Shown here: positions 53,722 through 61,814 of the stretch, in pieces
Layout: the number at the start of each line of letters is the position of its first letter
How positions within the stretch are numbered: the stretch's first letter is position 1
NCBI RefSeq assembly: GCF_023715205.1
Contig: NZ_JAMBNR010000004.1
Location: 186,001 to 250,000 of the forward strand
Reading direction: 5' to 3'
Origin: Mesobacillus maritimus
GTDB taxonomy: Bacteria > Bacillota > Bacilli > Bacillales > Cytobacillaceae
DNA length: 64,000 bases
Notes under the pieces: generated by a model
Databases searched by the model: none
What the model saw: only the letters and a program-made list of their open reading frames with translations
What the model was told of the DNA's origin: nothing
Program-made: the position numbers and the translations under genes

Positions 53722-54369
53722 ATGGCTGAAAACAAAAAAGCGAAACAAGAAGAAGTAAATGAACAGCAGGTTGCTGTTGTTGAAGAAGCTCAAGCACAAG
53801 AAGAGGCGAATGAACAAGCTTTATCAAGCTTAGAGCTTCTATGGAAAAATGCCTATGTAGAGTTAGACAATTGGGCAGAACGTGGAAATTATCGTGATGA
53901 AATCTTTTTAAAGGCCGTAAAGGACTATTCTGAAAGTGTGAAGCGTAACCGTGACAATATCAAAGAAGTTACGGAACAGTTTAATAAGGAACTTGTCGAG
54001 TGGCAACGCACTGCTCGTGAAGAGTTTCTAATGTCAACAACGGCAATCCAACATTTCTTCCCTATCAGATCTTACGAAGAAATTAATCAGCTTTTTGACC
54101 GAATTCAAAAATCAACAGTAGGAATTCTTAGCGCTCCTTACCGAGCTGTTAATCCTGATCAGGCCCTTGATAAGTATATTGCAACTGTGGAAAAGTACAT
54201 TGAACTACGTAAAAAAGGACGTAATGAATATGTCGCTACAGTAAAGAAGACATCCAATATCGTACAGCAAAATCAAAAGGTTTTTGTTAACTTATTTTCG
54301 AAACAAGTAAAAGCATTATTCCCGTTAAATAAACATATGGAAAAGACAGAAGAAGTAACTAAATCATAA
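53722..54369 (+). CDS. Phasin-like protein
   Basis: 215 aa. After a low-complexity acidic N-terminus rich in Glu, Gln and Ala (about 30 residues) comes a long helical domain: SSLELLWKNAYVELDNWAER, VKDYSESVKRNRDNIKEVTE, FNKELVEWQRTAREEF. It resembles PhaP at 57650 in register (LLWKNAYVEL against TLWDQYEQSL). Such amphipathic helical proteins coat PHA granules. The ATG at 53722 is favoured over the GTG at 53710, which overlaps the AAGGTGGAG site. 27 bp before phaR. Confidence 0.7.
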   Translation: MAENKKAKQEEVNEQQVAVVEEAQAQEEANEQALSSLELLWKNAYVELDNWAERGNYRDEIFLKAVKDYSESVKRNRDNIKEVTEQFNKELVEWQRTAREEFLMSTTAIQHFFPIRSYEEINQLFDRIQKSTVGILSAPYRAVNPDQALDKYIATVEKYIELRKKGRNEYVATVKKTSNIVQQNQKVFVNLFSKQVKALFPLNKHMEKTEEVTKS

Positions 54370-54396
54370 TAGACTAATAGATTAGGGGAGATAAGG

Positions 54397-55029
54397 ATGG
54401 CAAAAGAAAAATACGATCCATATAAGGGGTTTAGGGAACTAACTGGTTTATGGGAGAAACAAATGAATTCCATGTTACTAGGTTGGTCAGATAACAATGA
54501 ATTTATAAAGTACTCAAGTCGTCGAATGGAAAATTACTCACGTTATCTTGAATTGGTTAAAAAGAATCAAGAAGCGATGGCGAACCTTATGAATATTCCA
54601 ACAAAGTCCGATGTGAAGAATGTTGCGAAACTAACCATTCAGGCAGAGGAAAAAATCGATGCTCTTGAAGAGCAAATTTGGAATTTACAAGATACCTTTA
54701 CCGAAGTGAATAAGGGGAACATGGAGTTTTTTGCAGAGCTTGTAGAGATTTCCAAGCAATTGAAAAGTGAGCTAGACAAAAATGTTAAAGAACTTCGCGA
54801 AGCTAAAAAGGTCAAAGCAGACCTTCAGAAATTACGAAAAGAACTTTCTGATGCAAGTGAGCTAAAGGCCGAGTTTCAAGTATTACGCCAAGAACTAGCT
54901 GAGGTAAATAACGTCAAAGCAGAATTGCAAGAACTAAAACAAGAACTAGGTCAAGATCAAAACCAATCAAAGCAGACAGAAAAAGCACAGGAAAAAAAAG
55001 AATTAGAGTTGGCAGGAGCCGGTAAATAA
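54397..55029 (+). CDS. phaR: PHA synthase subunit PhaR (class IV)
   Basis: 210 aa. The N-terminal 120 residues match PhaR (DPYKGFRELTGLWEKQMNSM, YSSRRMENYSRYLELVKKNQ, NIPTKSDVKNVAKLT). The C-terminal 90 are an extended coiled coil with repeated heptads (KADLQKLRKELSDASELKAE, FQVLRQELAEVNNVKAEL). PhaR forms the active synthase complex with PhaC in Bacillus. 21 bp separate it from phaC; in B. megaterium phaB stands between them, here it does not. Confidence 0.92.
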   Translation: MAKEKYDPYKGFRELTGLWEKQMNSMLLGWSDNNEFIKYSSRRMENYSRYLELVKKNQEAMANLMNIPTKSDVKNVAKLTIQAEEKIDALEEQIWNLQDTFTEVNKGNMEFFAELVEISKQLKSELDKNVKELREAKKVKADLQKLRKELSDASELKAEFQVLRQELAEVNNVKAELQELKQELGQDQNQSKQTEKAQEKKELELAGAGK

Positions 55030-55050
55030 ATTGGGAAGTAGGGGTAATGA

Positions 55051-56115
55051 ATGGCTGTAGAATCACCAGTTAAAGTTCCAGTTTTGGACTATGAAAAGGA
55101 AATGAAGCGTTGGAATCATGTATATAAAATTTTAAGCGAAGGTGATCCAAAGATTGAACATTCACCACGTCAGTTGGTATGGCGTAAAAATAAAACGACT
55201 CTTTGGCATTATGCTGCAGAAGAAAAGAAATACAGTACACCTTTGTTCTTTGTATATTCTCTGTTAAATAAGCCTTATATCTTGGACATTAGTCCTGATA
55301 CAAGTGTCATCAAAGGTCTGACAAAACGTGGCTATGATGTCTACTTGCTTGATTGGGGCGAGCCAGGACCCGAAGATGCAGATATTAGTTTTGATACTTA
55401 TATTCTTGATTATTTAGAAAAAGGAGTAAAGCGTGCGCTTCGCCATTCAGGCGCTGAAGATATTTCCGTGGTGGGCTACTGCCTAGGAGGCACAATCGCA
55501 TCAATCTTTGCTTCTATAACAGATCTCCCAATTAAAAACTTAGTTGTAGCTACTGTACCGATTGATTATAGTGTGGGAATTGCTCCTGATAAGTGGCTTG
55601 AGGGCTTACAAAAGGGAGAGTTAAGCGTTGACCGCTTTGTCGATGTTTACGGTACGGTTCCACCTGAGTGGGTCAATGTCATGTTTAGAAGTTTGGCACC
55701 AGTTAATGTTAGTCCGTATGTTGGACTATTAACACGTGCTCATGACAGCCGCTATGTTGATAAATGGCGTAGAATGGATAAATGGTTGAATGATGTTACT
55801 CCGTTCGCGGGAGCTGCATTTAAGCAAATGTTTGGTGATCTAATGAAGGATAACAAACTTGCAAAAGGTGAACTTGTAATCGGCGGAAAACATGCGGATC
55901 TAAGCAATATTGATTGTAGCTTCTTGGCGATTTCTTCTGCTAATGATAGTTTAATAGCTGAAGGGCAAAGTTTACCGGTAATGGACCTTATCTCGAGCGA
56001 AGATAAAACGTACAAACTAGTTGAGGCAGGGCATGTATCCCTTGCATTAAGTGGAATGTTTGCACCGATTGTAGACGAATGGCTTTGTGAAAGATCCGGT
56101 AAGATTGGGGAATAA
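55051..56115 (+). CDS. phaC: Poly(3-hydroxyalkanoate) synthase PhaC, class IV
   Basis: 354 aa, typical class III/IV length. The lipase-like box is GYCLGGT with catalytic Cys144; Asp299 (ANDSLIAEG) and His328 (EAGHVSLALSG) complete the triad. Other marks are KPYILDISPDTSVIKGLTKR, VYLLDWGEPG and FKQMFGDLM. It polymerises (R)-3-hydroxyacyl-CoA into storage polyester on granules. GGGG-type ribosome site before ATG. Confidence 0.95.
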   Translation: MAVESPVKVPVLDYEKEMKRWNHVYKILSEGDPKIEHSPRQLVWRKNKTTLWHYAAEEKKYSTPLFFVYSLLNKPYILDISPDTSVIKGLTKRGYDVYLLDWGEPGPEDADISFDTYILDYLEKGVKRALRHSGAEDISVVGYCLGGTIASIFASITDLPIKNLVVATVPIDYSVGIAPDKWLEGLQKGELSVDRFVDVYGTVPPEWVNVMFRSLAPVNVSPYVGLLTRAHDSRYVDKWRRMDKWLNDVTPFAGAAFKQMFGDLMKDNKLAKGELVIGGKHADLSNIDCSFLAISSANDSLIAEGQSLPVMDLISSEDKTYKLVEAGHVSLALSGMFAPIVDEWLCERSGKIGE

Positions 56116-56142
56116 AGTGTAGTTTTCTTTGGTTAAATAGGA

Positions 56143-56168
56143 GGGGGAAGGGTATAGCCCTTCCCAAT
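56143..56168. terminator. Hairpin between phaC and the convergent hydrolase gene
   Basis: GGGAAGGG pairs with CCCTTCCC around TATAG. No strong T-run on either side. Confidence 0.55.
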
Positions 56169-56180
56169 CTGTTTATATTG

Positions 56181-56969
56181 CTATGCGGTTTCTCGGAAAT
56201 TCCTATGCTTTGTAAGAAAGGATGTCACAATCCGATTATACCTGTCTTTGGCTTCAAACTTAGGCACATGACCAGTATTTTTCATAATCACAAATTCTGA
56301 ATGGGGGATTAGCTTATGCATCCAGAGTTGAATCCAAGGTGGCAAAACGGCGTCGTATTGACCTGCGATAATTAATGTCGGTACTTTAATTTTTGGTAAT
56401 AACGACAAATTGTTTACTTGCATGCAAGCACGACCTGAAGCTAAGAACGCATTGCGCTCTGGTTGATAGCTTTCAATAAATTTTTTGATCGAATCTTCCT
56501 TCCAAGAATAAAGGCATTTCTTTGCAGCTATGTCTCTTCTCTCCGAAACCGTTAACTCTTCAATTTGTGATTCCCTATATTTCATGTAAAGTTTTCCGAG
56601 TCTTTTCGGTAGGTAATGGAATGTACACGTTAAAATAAGTGATCGACACATCTCTGGTGCTTGGCGGTAAATCTCTTGTGCCACAGCTCCTCCCATTGAT
56701 AGGCCAAGTATGTTAGCGCTTTCAATTTTTAACTCATGTAACAAGCCAATCACATCTTTTGCGAAGGTTTCAATTGAAATGTCCTCAATGATTTTATATT
56801 CACCATGACCACGTAAATCCGGAATAATTAGTTCATAAGACTCAGAAAGTTCATATTGGCTCTGCCAACCTTCTTTTACTTCACCAAGCCCATGAATCAA
56901 AACAAGAGGTTCACCGGTTCCAAAGTGGAGATAAGGGATTCCAGTCTTACTTAGCTTTGTGTTTATCAT
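56181..56969 (-). CDS. Alpha/beta hydrolase, candidate PHA-related
   Basis: 262 aa. The fold is complete: PLVLIHGLGEVKEGWQSQYE, IIPDLRGHGEY, nucleophile GLSMGGAV, acid in IIAGQYDAVLPPW, histidine in NTGHVPKFEAKDRY. It lies inside the PHA island between phaC and phaQ and diverges from phaQ across a region with PhaQ-type palindromes. That raises the idea of an intracellular PHA depolymerase or oligomer hydrolase. The sequence alone supports only hydrolase. The ATG at 56969 has GGTGG six bases upstream. Confidence 0.85.
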   Translation of the reverse strand: MINTKLSKTGIPYLHFGTGEPLVLIHGLGEVKEGWQSQYELSESYELIIPDLRGHGEYKIIEDISIETFAKDVIGLLHELKIESANILGLSMGGAVAQEIYRQAPEMCRSLILTCTFHYLPKRLGKLYMKYRESQIEELTVSERRDIAAKKCLYSWKEDSIKKFIESYQPERNAFLASGRACMQVNNLSLLPKIKVPTLIIAGQYDAVLPPWIQLWMHKLIPHSEFVIMKNTGHVPKFEAKDRYNRIVTSFLTKHRNFRETA

Positions 56970-57092
56970 AGTCAACCACCTTTATCATTTTTATTTTTAT
57001 TCCCAAAATAGAATCATTCTAAACATTCATGGAATGTTCATAATCTTTTTACAGTTTATGTATATGTCGTATTAGGACCAAAGTTTACTCTA

Positions 57093-57111
57093 TATATGTA
57101 AAATACATATA
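57093..57111. promoter_or_regulatory. PhaQ operator-like palindrome, site 1
   Basis: TATATGTA-AAA-TACATATA, a perfect inverted repeat upstream of the phaQ -35 box. Confidence 0.65.
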
Positions 57112-57127
57112 ACTGGATGAAATTGGC

Positions 57128-57157
57128 TTGACACACATTTATTGATAGGTGTAAAAT
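57128..57157 (+). promoter_or_regulatory. phaQ-phaP promoter
   Basis: TTGACA (57128-57133), an 18-bp spacer, then TAAAAT (57152-57157). The -10 box is inside operator site 2. Confidence 0.7.
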
Positions 57158-57164
57158 ACATATA
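57150..57164. promoter_or_regulatory. PhaQ operator-like palindrome, site 2
   Basis: TGTAAAATACATATA, sharing its right half fully with site 1 and overlapping the -10 box, so a bound repressor would block RNA polymerase. Confidence 0.65.
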
Positions 57165-57194
57165 GAGAAGCAGCTTAGAATTTCTGTTTTCCTC

Positions 57195-57213
57195 TATGTG
57201 TATTTTACATATA
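57195..57213. promoter_or_regulatory. PhaQ operator-like palindrome, site 3
   Basis: TATGTGTA-TTT-TACATATA, the same palindrome in inverse orientation with one mismatch, ending next to the ribosome site of phaQ. Confidence 0.65.
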
Positions 57214-57228
57214 GGTGAGGTGTTGAGT

Positions 57229-57666
57229 GTGGTAAATAATGATAGCAACCAATCTGTTAATCCATCTAAGAATTTCGTACTACCATTCATTTTATTGCTT
57301 CTAAGTAGAGTATCTCTTCATGGTTATGAACTTAGCCAAAAGCTTCAAGCCTTTGGGTTTAAAAGCATTGATCAGGGAAACCTCTATCGATTGCTAAGGA
57401 AGCTTGAAGCGGACGAGCTAGTATCCTCTGAATGGGATACATCAGGAAATGGTCCTGCAAAAAGAAAATACTCCATTACAAAGGCTGGTATCACCTACCT
57501 AAGAGGCTATGCCAATCAACTTGAAACTTATCAGTCCATGTTGGACCAATTTTTCTCAATGTACAGCAGTTTTTTAGAGCTCTATATCCCTTCATTTTCG
57601 TCAAGGGATTCCATAGAGAAAAAAAGCAATGATAAGAGGAGGAAAGATGATGGCAAAGAAAAATGA
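57229..57666 (+). CDS. phaQ: PadR-like regulator PhaQ
   Basis: 145 aa, almost the length of B. megaterium PhaQ. A PadR-type winged helix covers residues about 20-90 (LPFILLLLSRVSLHGYELSQ, GNLYRLLRKLEADELVSSEW, GPAKRKYSITKAGITYL), followed by a dimerising helix and a basic tail. PhaQ in B. megaterium is a PHA-responsive autorepressor that controls phaP. The GTG at 57229 has GGTGAGG eight bases upstream. Its end overlaps phaP by 17 bases, so the two are cotranscribed. Three matching palindromes lie in the promoter. Confidence 0.9.
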   Translation: MVNNDSNQSVNPSKNFVLPFILLLLSRVSLHGYELSQKLQAFGFKSIDQGNLYRLLRKLEADELVSSEWDTSGNGPAKRKYSITKAGITYLRGYANQLETYQSMLDQFFSMYSSFLELYIPSFSSRDSIEKKSNDKRRKDDGKEK

Positions 57667-58234
57667 AGTTAATGAACAAGTAAACGCAACGGACTTATTT
57701 GTAAACACTTTATGGGATCAATATGAGCAGTCCCTGGAAAGAGCAAGAAAATTCCGCGAAACTCAGGAAGATGCTGTATTTAATACTTTTAAAGAAGTGA
57801 TTAAGTTTAACAAAGAGTACAGAAAGTCGGTTGGAAGTCTTTATCAGCAAACAAGAAAAACAAACCGTGAATTAACTAAAGGGATTATCCAAAATGTTTC
57901 GAACAGAGAAGAAGCGAAAAAGCTTGAAGCTAAGGTGAAGGATCTTGATGAAGTCACAAACCAATTAAAAAGTGTTACAGAGCAAATGGAAAAGCTAGCA
58001 TTAACGCCTGTTAAATCCACTGTAACATTTATTGATCAGTTTGAAGACAGCTTAGAAAAAAGTGCTGAGTCTTACCTAGTTTATTCTCGTGAGCGCCGTA
58101 AAGCTTGGCAACAAGTCACTGATCAATATGTAAAACAAGCTAGAAAAACGAATCATGAGGCAGTAGGTTTCGTAAGAGATAAGTCAAAAGAACTTATTAA
58201 AGCAACTAAAACCGAAGAGCTTGTGAATAGCTAA
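57650..58234 (+). CDS. phaP: Phasin PhaP
   Basis: 194 aa helical protein similar in size and context to B. megaterium PhaP: TDLFVNTLWDQYEQSLERAR, FNKEYRKSVGSLYQQTRKTN, EEAKKLEAKVKDLDEVTNQL, YLVYSRERRKAWQQVTDQYV. It coats PHA granules and keeps them dispersed. The ATG at 57650 has AGGAGG seven bases upstream; one codon earlier another ATG is too close. Overlaps the end of phaQ. Confidence 0.9.
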   Translation: MAKKNEVNEQVNATDLFVNTLWDQYEQSLERARKFRETQEDAVFNTFKEVIKFNKEYRKSVGSLYQQTRKTNRELTKGIIQNVSNREEAKKLEAKVKDLDEVTNQLKSVTEQMEKLALTPVKSTVTFIDQFEDSLEKSAESYLVYSRERRKAWQQVTDQYVKQARKTNHEAVGFVRDKSKELIKATKTEELVNS

Positions 58235-58243
58235 AATAATACG

Positions 58244-58274
58244 AAAGACCACCAGTTGTATGGTGGTCTTTTTT
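58244..58274. terminator. phaP terminator
   Basis: AAAGACCACCA pairs with TGGTGGTCTTTTTT. Confidence 0.88.
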
Positions 58275-58348
58275 CTTGTTTGAGAAATATAAACTGTCAA
58301 AAAACAAAGATGTACACTTATTTTAGAAGCTAATTACTTACTAAGAGT

Positions 58349-58834
58349 CTAAATCATCTTACTAAAGTTCACTCGTTTATGAATCGCGTACATAATTGGA
58401 ATCCCAACGGCAAGGACAACCAATTCACCTGCAGCTGTTGTAAGCCAAGTGAAGAAGAAAGGCAAGTTAAAGGCAAGTTTAAGTTCAATGGCAATGATGA
58501 ACATATTAAAAGTAAACACAATTGAATTGACAATCATTAAGCCGATCATGCTTTTAATGTATTTAGCTGCAAAAATCGTTATTAATAAGGAAATGACAGA
58601 ATGTAAAACTCCAAAAAATAAATCATATGCAACAATTGGGGAGAAAAATAAATTAGTTAAAAATACCCCTAGAACAATTCCGAAAAAATACTTTTTGTTA
58701 AACACAATTAAGTGATTGAACATTTCTGAAACGCGGAATTGAACATTTGTAAAACCAAAAGGTTGGATGACAGCTGAAACTGCAATATATAAAGCTGCTA
58801 CAATTCCATTGCCAACTATTGTTCGTATATTCAA
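58349..58834 (-). CDS. queT: Queuosine precursor transporter QueT
   Basis: 161 aa with five to six membrane helices. Matches the QueT (former DUF988) S-component family of ECF transporters: NGIVAALYIAVSAVIQPFGF, NVQFRVSEMFNHLIVFNKKY, FFSPIVAYDLFFGVLHSVIS and WLTTAAGELVVLAVGIPIMY. It takes up preQ1 or preQ0 with the housekeeping ECF module. TTG start with GGAG eight bases upstream, this site being part of the riboswitch. Confidence 0.92.
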   Translation of the reverse strand: MNIRTIVGNGIVAALYIAVSAVIQPFGFTNVQFRVSEMFNHLIVFNKKYFFGIVLGVFLTNLFFSPIVAYDLFFGVLHSVISLLITIFAAKYIKSMIGLMIVNSIVFTFNMFIIAIELKLAFNLPFFFTWLTTAAGELVVLAVGIPIMYAIHKRVNFSKMI

Positions 58835-58844
58835 GTGTATCTCT

Positions 58845-58882
58845 CCTTAGTTTTTTTACGTGGGAGGTTCTCGAACCACGTG
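58845..58882 (-). promoter_or_regulatory. preQ1-I riboswitch, translational type
   Basis: Minus strand: stem ACGTGG/CCACGT, a GTTCGAGAACCTCC loop, then an A-rich tail ending AAAAAAACTAAGG that runs into the ribosome site AAGGAG. This is the compact class I preQ1 aptamer. Ligand binding would hide the ribosome site and stop QueT synthesis. Confidence 0.88.
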
Positions 58883-58967
58883 TGGTGGTGCATAAACGAC
58901 ATTTAATCAGTATAAGTCAATTAGCTAAAGAGCACAATATATTTTTTGTTGGGAATTTACCCCTGAA

Positions 58968-59095
58968 TTGACAACGATTCTTGTGTAGAATTAATGCTTA
59001 TGTATTTCAAGTCTTCTAACTATTAGGCAAAACCGCTACTATGGTATGGTTTTGCTATTTGTAAACCTTTACCAAACAGTAAAGGTTTTTTATTT
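58968..59095 (+). ncRNA. Terminated leader or small RNA upstream of DUF1232-terC
   Basis: TTGACA (58968-58973) with a weak -10 (TAATGC, 18-bp spacer) precedes a region with two hairpins. The first is GCAAAACC/GGTTTTGC (59027-59055). The second is a clear terminator, AAACCTTTAC/GTAAAGGTTT then T6 (59063-59095), ending 30 bp before the DUF1232 gene. No recognised riboswitch consensus; it lacks the yybP-ykoY core often seen before terC genes. Confidence 0.45.
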
Positions 59096-59124
59096 GCTCA
59101 AAATAAGCAGAGAAGGAGAGGGTT

Positions 59125-59433
59125 ATGTTGAAAAAATTTCTAAAACGCATTCGCTTCATCTTTAAATTTTGGAAGTCTATCCCTTTCATTATTGACTTTT
59201 TCTTATCAAAAGAGGTAGCCCTTTTTAAGAAAATGTTCAGTGCACTACTGGTATTAGCTTATGTATTTTTCCCATTAGATCTTATACCAGACTTCTTCGC
59301 TCTCTTCGGTTTGGTGGATGATCTTATTATTGCTGGTTTTATTGTTGAAAGAATGGTTAAGTGGGCTCCGGAAACACTAAAAGAAAAATATCATCTTGAC
59401 CGCAACACACAGAATTACGAGGGGGATTTATAG
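59125..59433 (+). CDS. DUF1232 (YkvA-like) membrane protein
   Basis: 102 aa. The DUF1232 core is clear: FSALLVLAYVFFPLDLIPDF then FALFGLVDDLIIAGFIVERM, with a hydrophobic first helix and a Pro-Leu-Asp-Leu-Ile-Pro motif. Function unknown. GGAGAGG-type ribosome site. Its stop shares a base with the terC start (TAGTG), so translation is coupled. Confidence 0.88.
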   Translation: MLKKFLKRIRFIFKFWKSIPFIIDFFLSKEVALFKKMFSALLVLAYVFFPLDLIPDFFALFGLVDDLIIAGFIVERMVKWAPETLKEKYHLDRNTQNYEGDL

Positions 59434-60203
59434 TGGAAGTATCGATATTACTTGAATATGGATGGGTTTTATTGGTCTTAATTGCCCTTGAGGGTTTATT
59501 AGCTGCAGATAACGCTTTAGTGTTAGCAATTATGGTGAAACACCTTCCTGAAGACCAACGAAAGAAGTCCTTGTTTTATGGATTAGCAGGGGCTTTCGTT
59601 TTCCGATTTGTTTCTCTGTTCATTATCTCTTTTTTAGTCGATGTTTGGCAGGTTCAAGCCATTGGGGCACTGTATTTGCTATTCATTGCGATTAATCATA
59701 TCGTTAAAAAATTGTTCTTTAAAGAAAAAGAAGAGCATAAACCGGATAAACCGAAAAAGCAATCAGGCTTTTGGACAACAGTGCTTAAGGTTGAGATTGC
59801 TGATATTGCCTTTGCGGTTGATTCAATCTTAGCAGCTGTCGCATTAGCAATGACATTACCGAATACTCCGCTACCATCGATTGGCGGGATGGATGGCGGT
59901 AAGTTCTTAGTGGTCTTTGCTGGAGGTCTGATTGGAGTGATCATCATGCGTTTTGCAGCAAATTTATTTGTTAACCTTCTTCATTCAAGGCCAGGTTTAG
60001 AGATTGCGGCTTTTGTCATCGTTGGATGGGTGGGGGTTAAACTAGCAGTTCTAACATTAGCCCATCCCGCAATTGGGGTCATCTCTTATGAATTTGCCCA
60101 TTCCACTGCCTGGAAGACCACGTTCTATGTAGTCCTGATTGGAATAGCTGCAGCGGGTTGGTTCTTATCAAAGGAAAAAGCAGCAAAGCAAACAACTGCA
60201 TAA
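59433..60203 (+). CDS. TerC-family membrane protein
   Basis: 256 aa with about seven helices. The paired acidic motifs of TerC are present: ALEGLLAADNALVLAIMVKH near the N-terminus and EIADIAFAVDSILAAVALAM in the middle. A charged, Lys-rich cytoplasmic loop (about 93-110) separates them. Bacillus TerC proteins (YceF, YkoY) export Mn2+ and help metalate secreted enzymes. GTG start. Cotranscribed with DUF1232. Confidence 0.9.
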   Translation: MEVSILLEYGWVLLVLIALEGLLAADNALVLAIMVKHLPEDQRKKSLFYGLAGAFVFRFVSLFIISFLVDVWQVQAIGALYLLFIAINHIVKKLFFKEKEEHKPDKPKKQSGFWTTVLKVEIADIAFAVDSILAAVALAMTLPNTPLPSIGGMDGGKFLVVFAGGLIGVIIMRFAANLFVNLLHSRPGLEIAAFVIVGWVGVKLAVLTLAHPAIGVISYEFAHSTAWKTTFYVVLIGIAAAGWFLSKEKAAKQTTA

Positions 60204-60213
60204 GAGTTACTAG

Positions 60214-60256
60214 GCAGGGAGCGACCATAAGCATTCGGATAACTCCCTGCTTTTTT
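60214..60256 (+). terminator. terC terminator
   Basis: GCAGGGAG pairs with CTCCCTGC across a long loop, then T6. Confidence 0.8.
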
Positions 60257-60399
60257 GAATGTGTAATGTTGCGTAGAAAAGAATGAAATAGTTCATATTA
60301 AACAAAACTATAACAAAACTTACATAAATAGCTTCCCAACAGAGGTTTTAATCCACTTATACTTGAAATATGGGAATTTTTACATTGGAGGTGGTGTCA

Positions 60400-61734
60400 A
60401 TGGGCATCGAAATCATCATCCTGGTAATACTCATTTTATTAAACGCTTTTTTTGCCGCATCAGAAATGGCCCTTGTATCAATAAATGATAATAAAATCAA
60501 AGTTATGGCCGAGTCAGGGGATAAACGTGCGATAATGGTTCATCAATTGTTATCCGAGCCTAGTCGATTTTTAGCTACAATTCAAATCGGAATAACCTTG
60601 GCAGGCTTTTTAGCTAGTGCTTTTGCAGCTGGGAGTTTCGCTGCGGTGGTAGCTGACTACTTTTATGATTTAGGTGTTCCTCTAACACCATATTTACTTG
60701 AGACCATCTCCACAGTCCTGATTACGTTGATTTTATCTTATTTTACCTTAGTGTTTGGGGAGTTAGTTCCTAAAAGACTCGCCTTGCAGAAGGCAGAGGC
60801 AGTTTCTTTTTTTGCGGTCACACCTTTAACTTGGCTATCGAAAGTAACTTATCCGTTTGTTAAACTGTTAACTTTGTCTACAAACTTACTCGTAAAATTG
60901 TTCGGATTAGACCCAAATGCAGATGATGGTGAGGTGACCGAGGAGGAAATTCGAATGATGGTTGATGTGGGACAAGAAAAAGGAGCGATTCAAGAAGCGG
61001 AAAAACAAATGATTAACAATATTTTTGAATTTGACAATAAGACCGTTTCCGAAATTATGACCCACAGAACGAATATCGTGGCAATCCCCGTAGACAGTAA
61101 CTTAAAAGATACAGTACACACAGTTAATGTTGAAAAATATACGAGAATTCCAGTATTCGAGGAGGATCTTGACCACATTGTTGGGATTTTCCACGTGAAA
61201 GATTTAATACAATTTCTTGAAAGTGGCGATCAAGAAGCGTTTGATTTAAGAGGCCTACTTCGTGAACCTTACTATGTATTAAAATCAATTCCGATTGATC
61301 ATCTGTTTCGTGACATGCAAAAAAATAATGTCCAGTTGGCAGTCGCCATCGATGAATATGGTGGGACAGAAGGAATTGTCACAATCGAAGATTTAATTGA
61401 AGAGATTGTCGGTAATATTTTTGATGAATATGATGACCCAGAGTTAGATCAAAATGAAATTGAAGAAATTGATCAATATAATTATGTTATGGCAGGAATA
61501 ACGAATCTTTATGAGGTTGAAGATGTTTTAAACATAGAATTGCCGACACAAGATTATGATACTCTAAGTGGGTTTATCATTGGTCAATTAGGCTATATCC
61601 CAGCAATCGACGACCGACCGGCGATTGAATATCAGGACGTTATCTTTACAGTGGAAGAAATGAATGATCGGCGAATCGTCAAAGTAAAGGTGAGTATGAA
61701 AGAACCAGTTAAACAGGATATCTTGTCTTCCTAA
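60400..61734 (+). CDS. CNNM/HlyC/CorC family protein (DUF21-CBS pair-CorC_C)
   Basis: 444 aa. A DUF21/CNNM transmembrane domain (1-195: FFAASEMALVSINDNKIK, IQIGITLAGFLASAFAAGSF, VFGELVPKRLALQKAE) is followed by two CBS domains (about 215-340: MTHRTNIVAIPVDSNLKDTV, AVAIDEYGGTEGIVTIEDLI, EEIVGNIFDEYD) and a C-terminal CorC_HlyC transport-associated domain (355-435). Family members include Mg2+ or Co2+ transport proteins such as YhdP/MpfA. The ATG at 60400 has GGAGG eight bases upstream. Confidence 0.9.
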   Translation: MGIEIIILVILILLNAFFAASEMALVSINDNKIKVMAESGDKRAIMVHQLLSEPSRFLATIQIGITLAGFLASAFAAGSFAAVVADYFYDLGVPLTPYLLETISTVLITLILSYFTLVFGELVPKRLALQKAEAVSFFAVTPLTWLSKVTYPFVKLLTLSTNLLVKLFGLDPNADDGEVTEEEIRMMVDVGQEKGAIQEAEKQMINNIFEFDNKTVSEIMTHRTNIVAIPVDSNLKDTVHTVNVEKYTRIPVFEEDLDHIVGIFHVKDLIQFLESGDQEAFDLRGLLREPYYVLKSIPIDHLFRDMQKNNVQLAVAIDEYGGTEGIVTIEDLIEEIVGNIFDEYDDPELDQNEIEEIDQYNYVMAGITNLYEVEDVLNIELPTQDYDTLSGFIIGQLGYIPAIDDRPAIEYQDVIFTVEEMNDRRIVKVKVSMKEPVKQDILSS

Positions 61735-61746
61735 ATAGAGATTTAA

Positions 61747-61773
61747 AAGGTCACGTTAAGATGACGTGACCTT
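61747..61773. terminator. Hairpin between convergent genes
   Basis: AAGGTCACGT pairs with ACGTGACCTT; TTTTAAAT follows on the minus strand, so it mainly ends the acetyltransferase transcript. Confidence 0.65.
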
Positions 61774-61814
61774 AGTTAGTAGCGTGTAATTCATTCTTCT
61801 AATACTTTGACTTA

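Noticed and set aside
58845-59124. yybP-ykoY manganese riboswitch before terC
   Set aside because: The conserved core of that class is not present in the leader.
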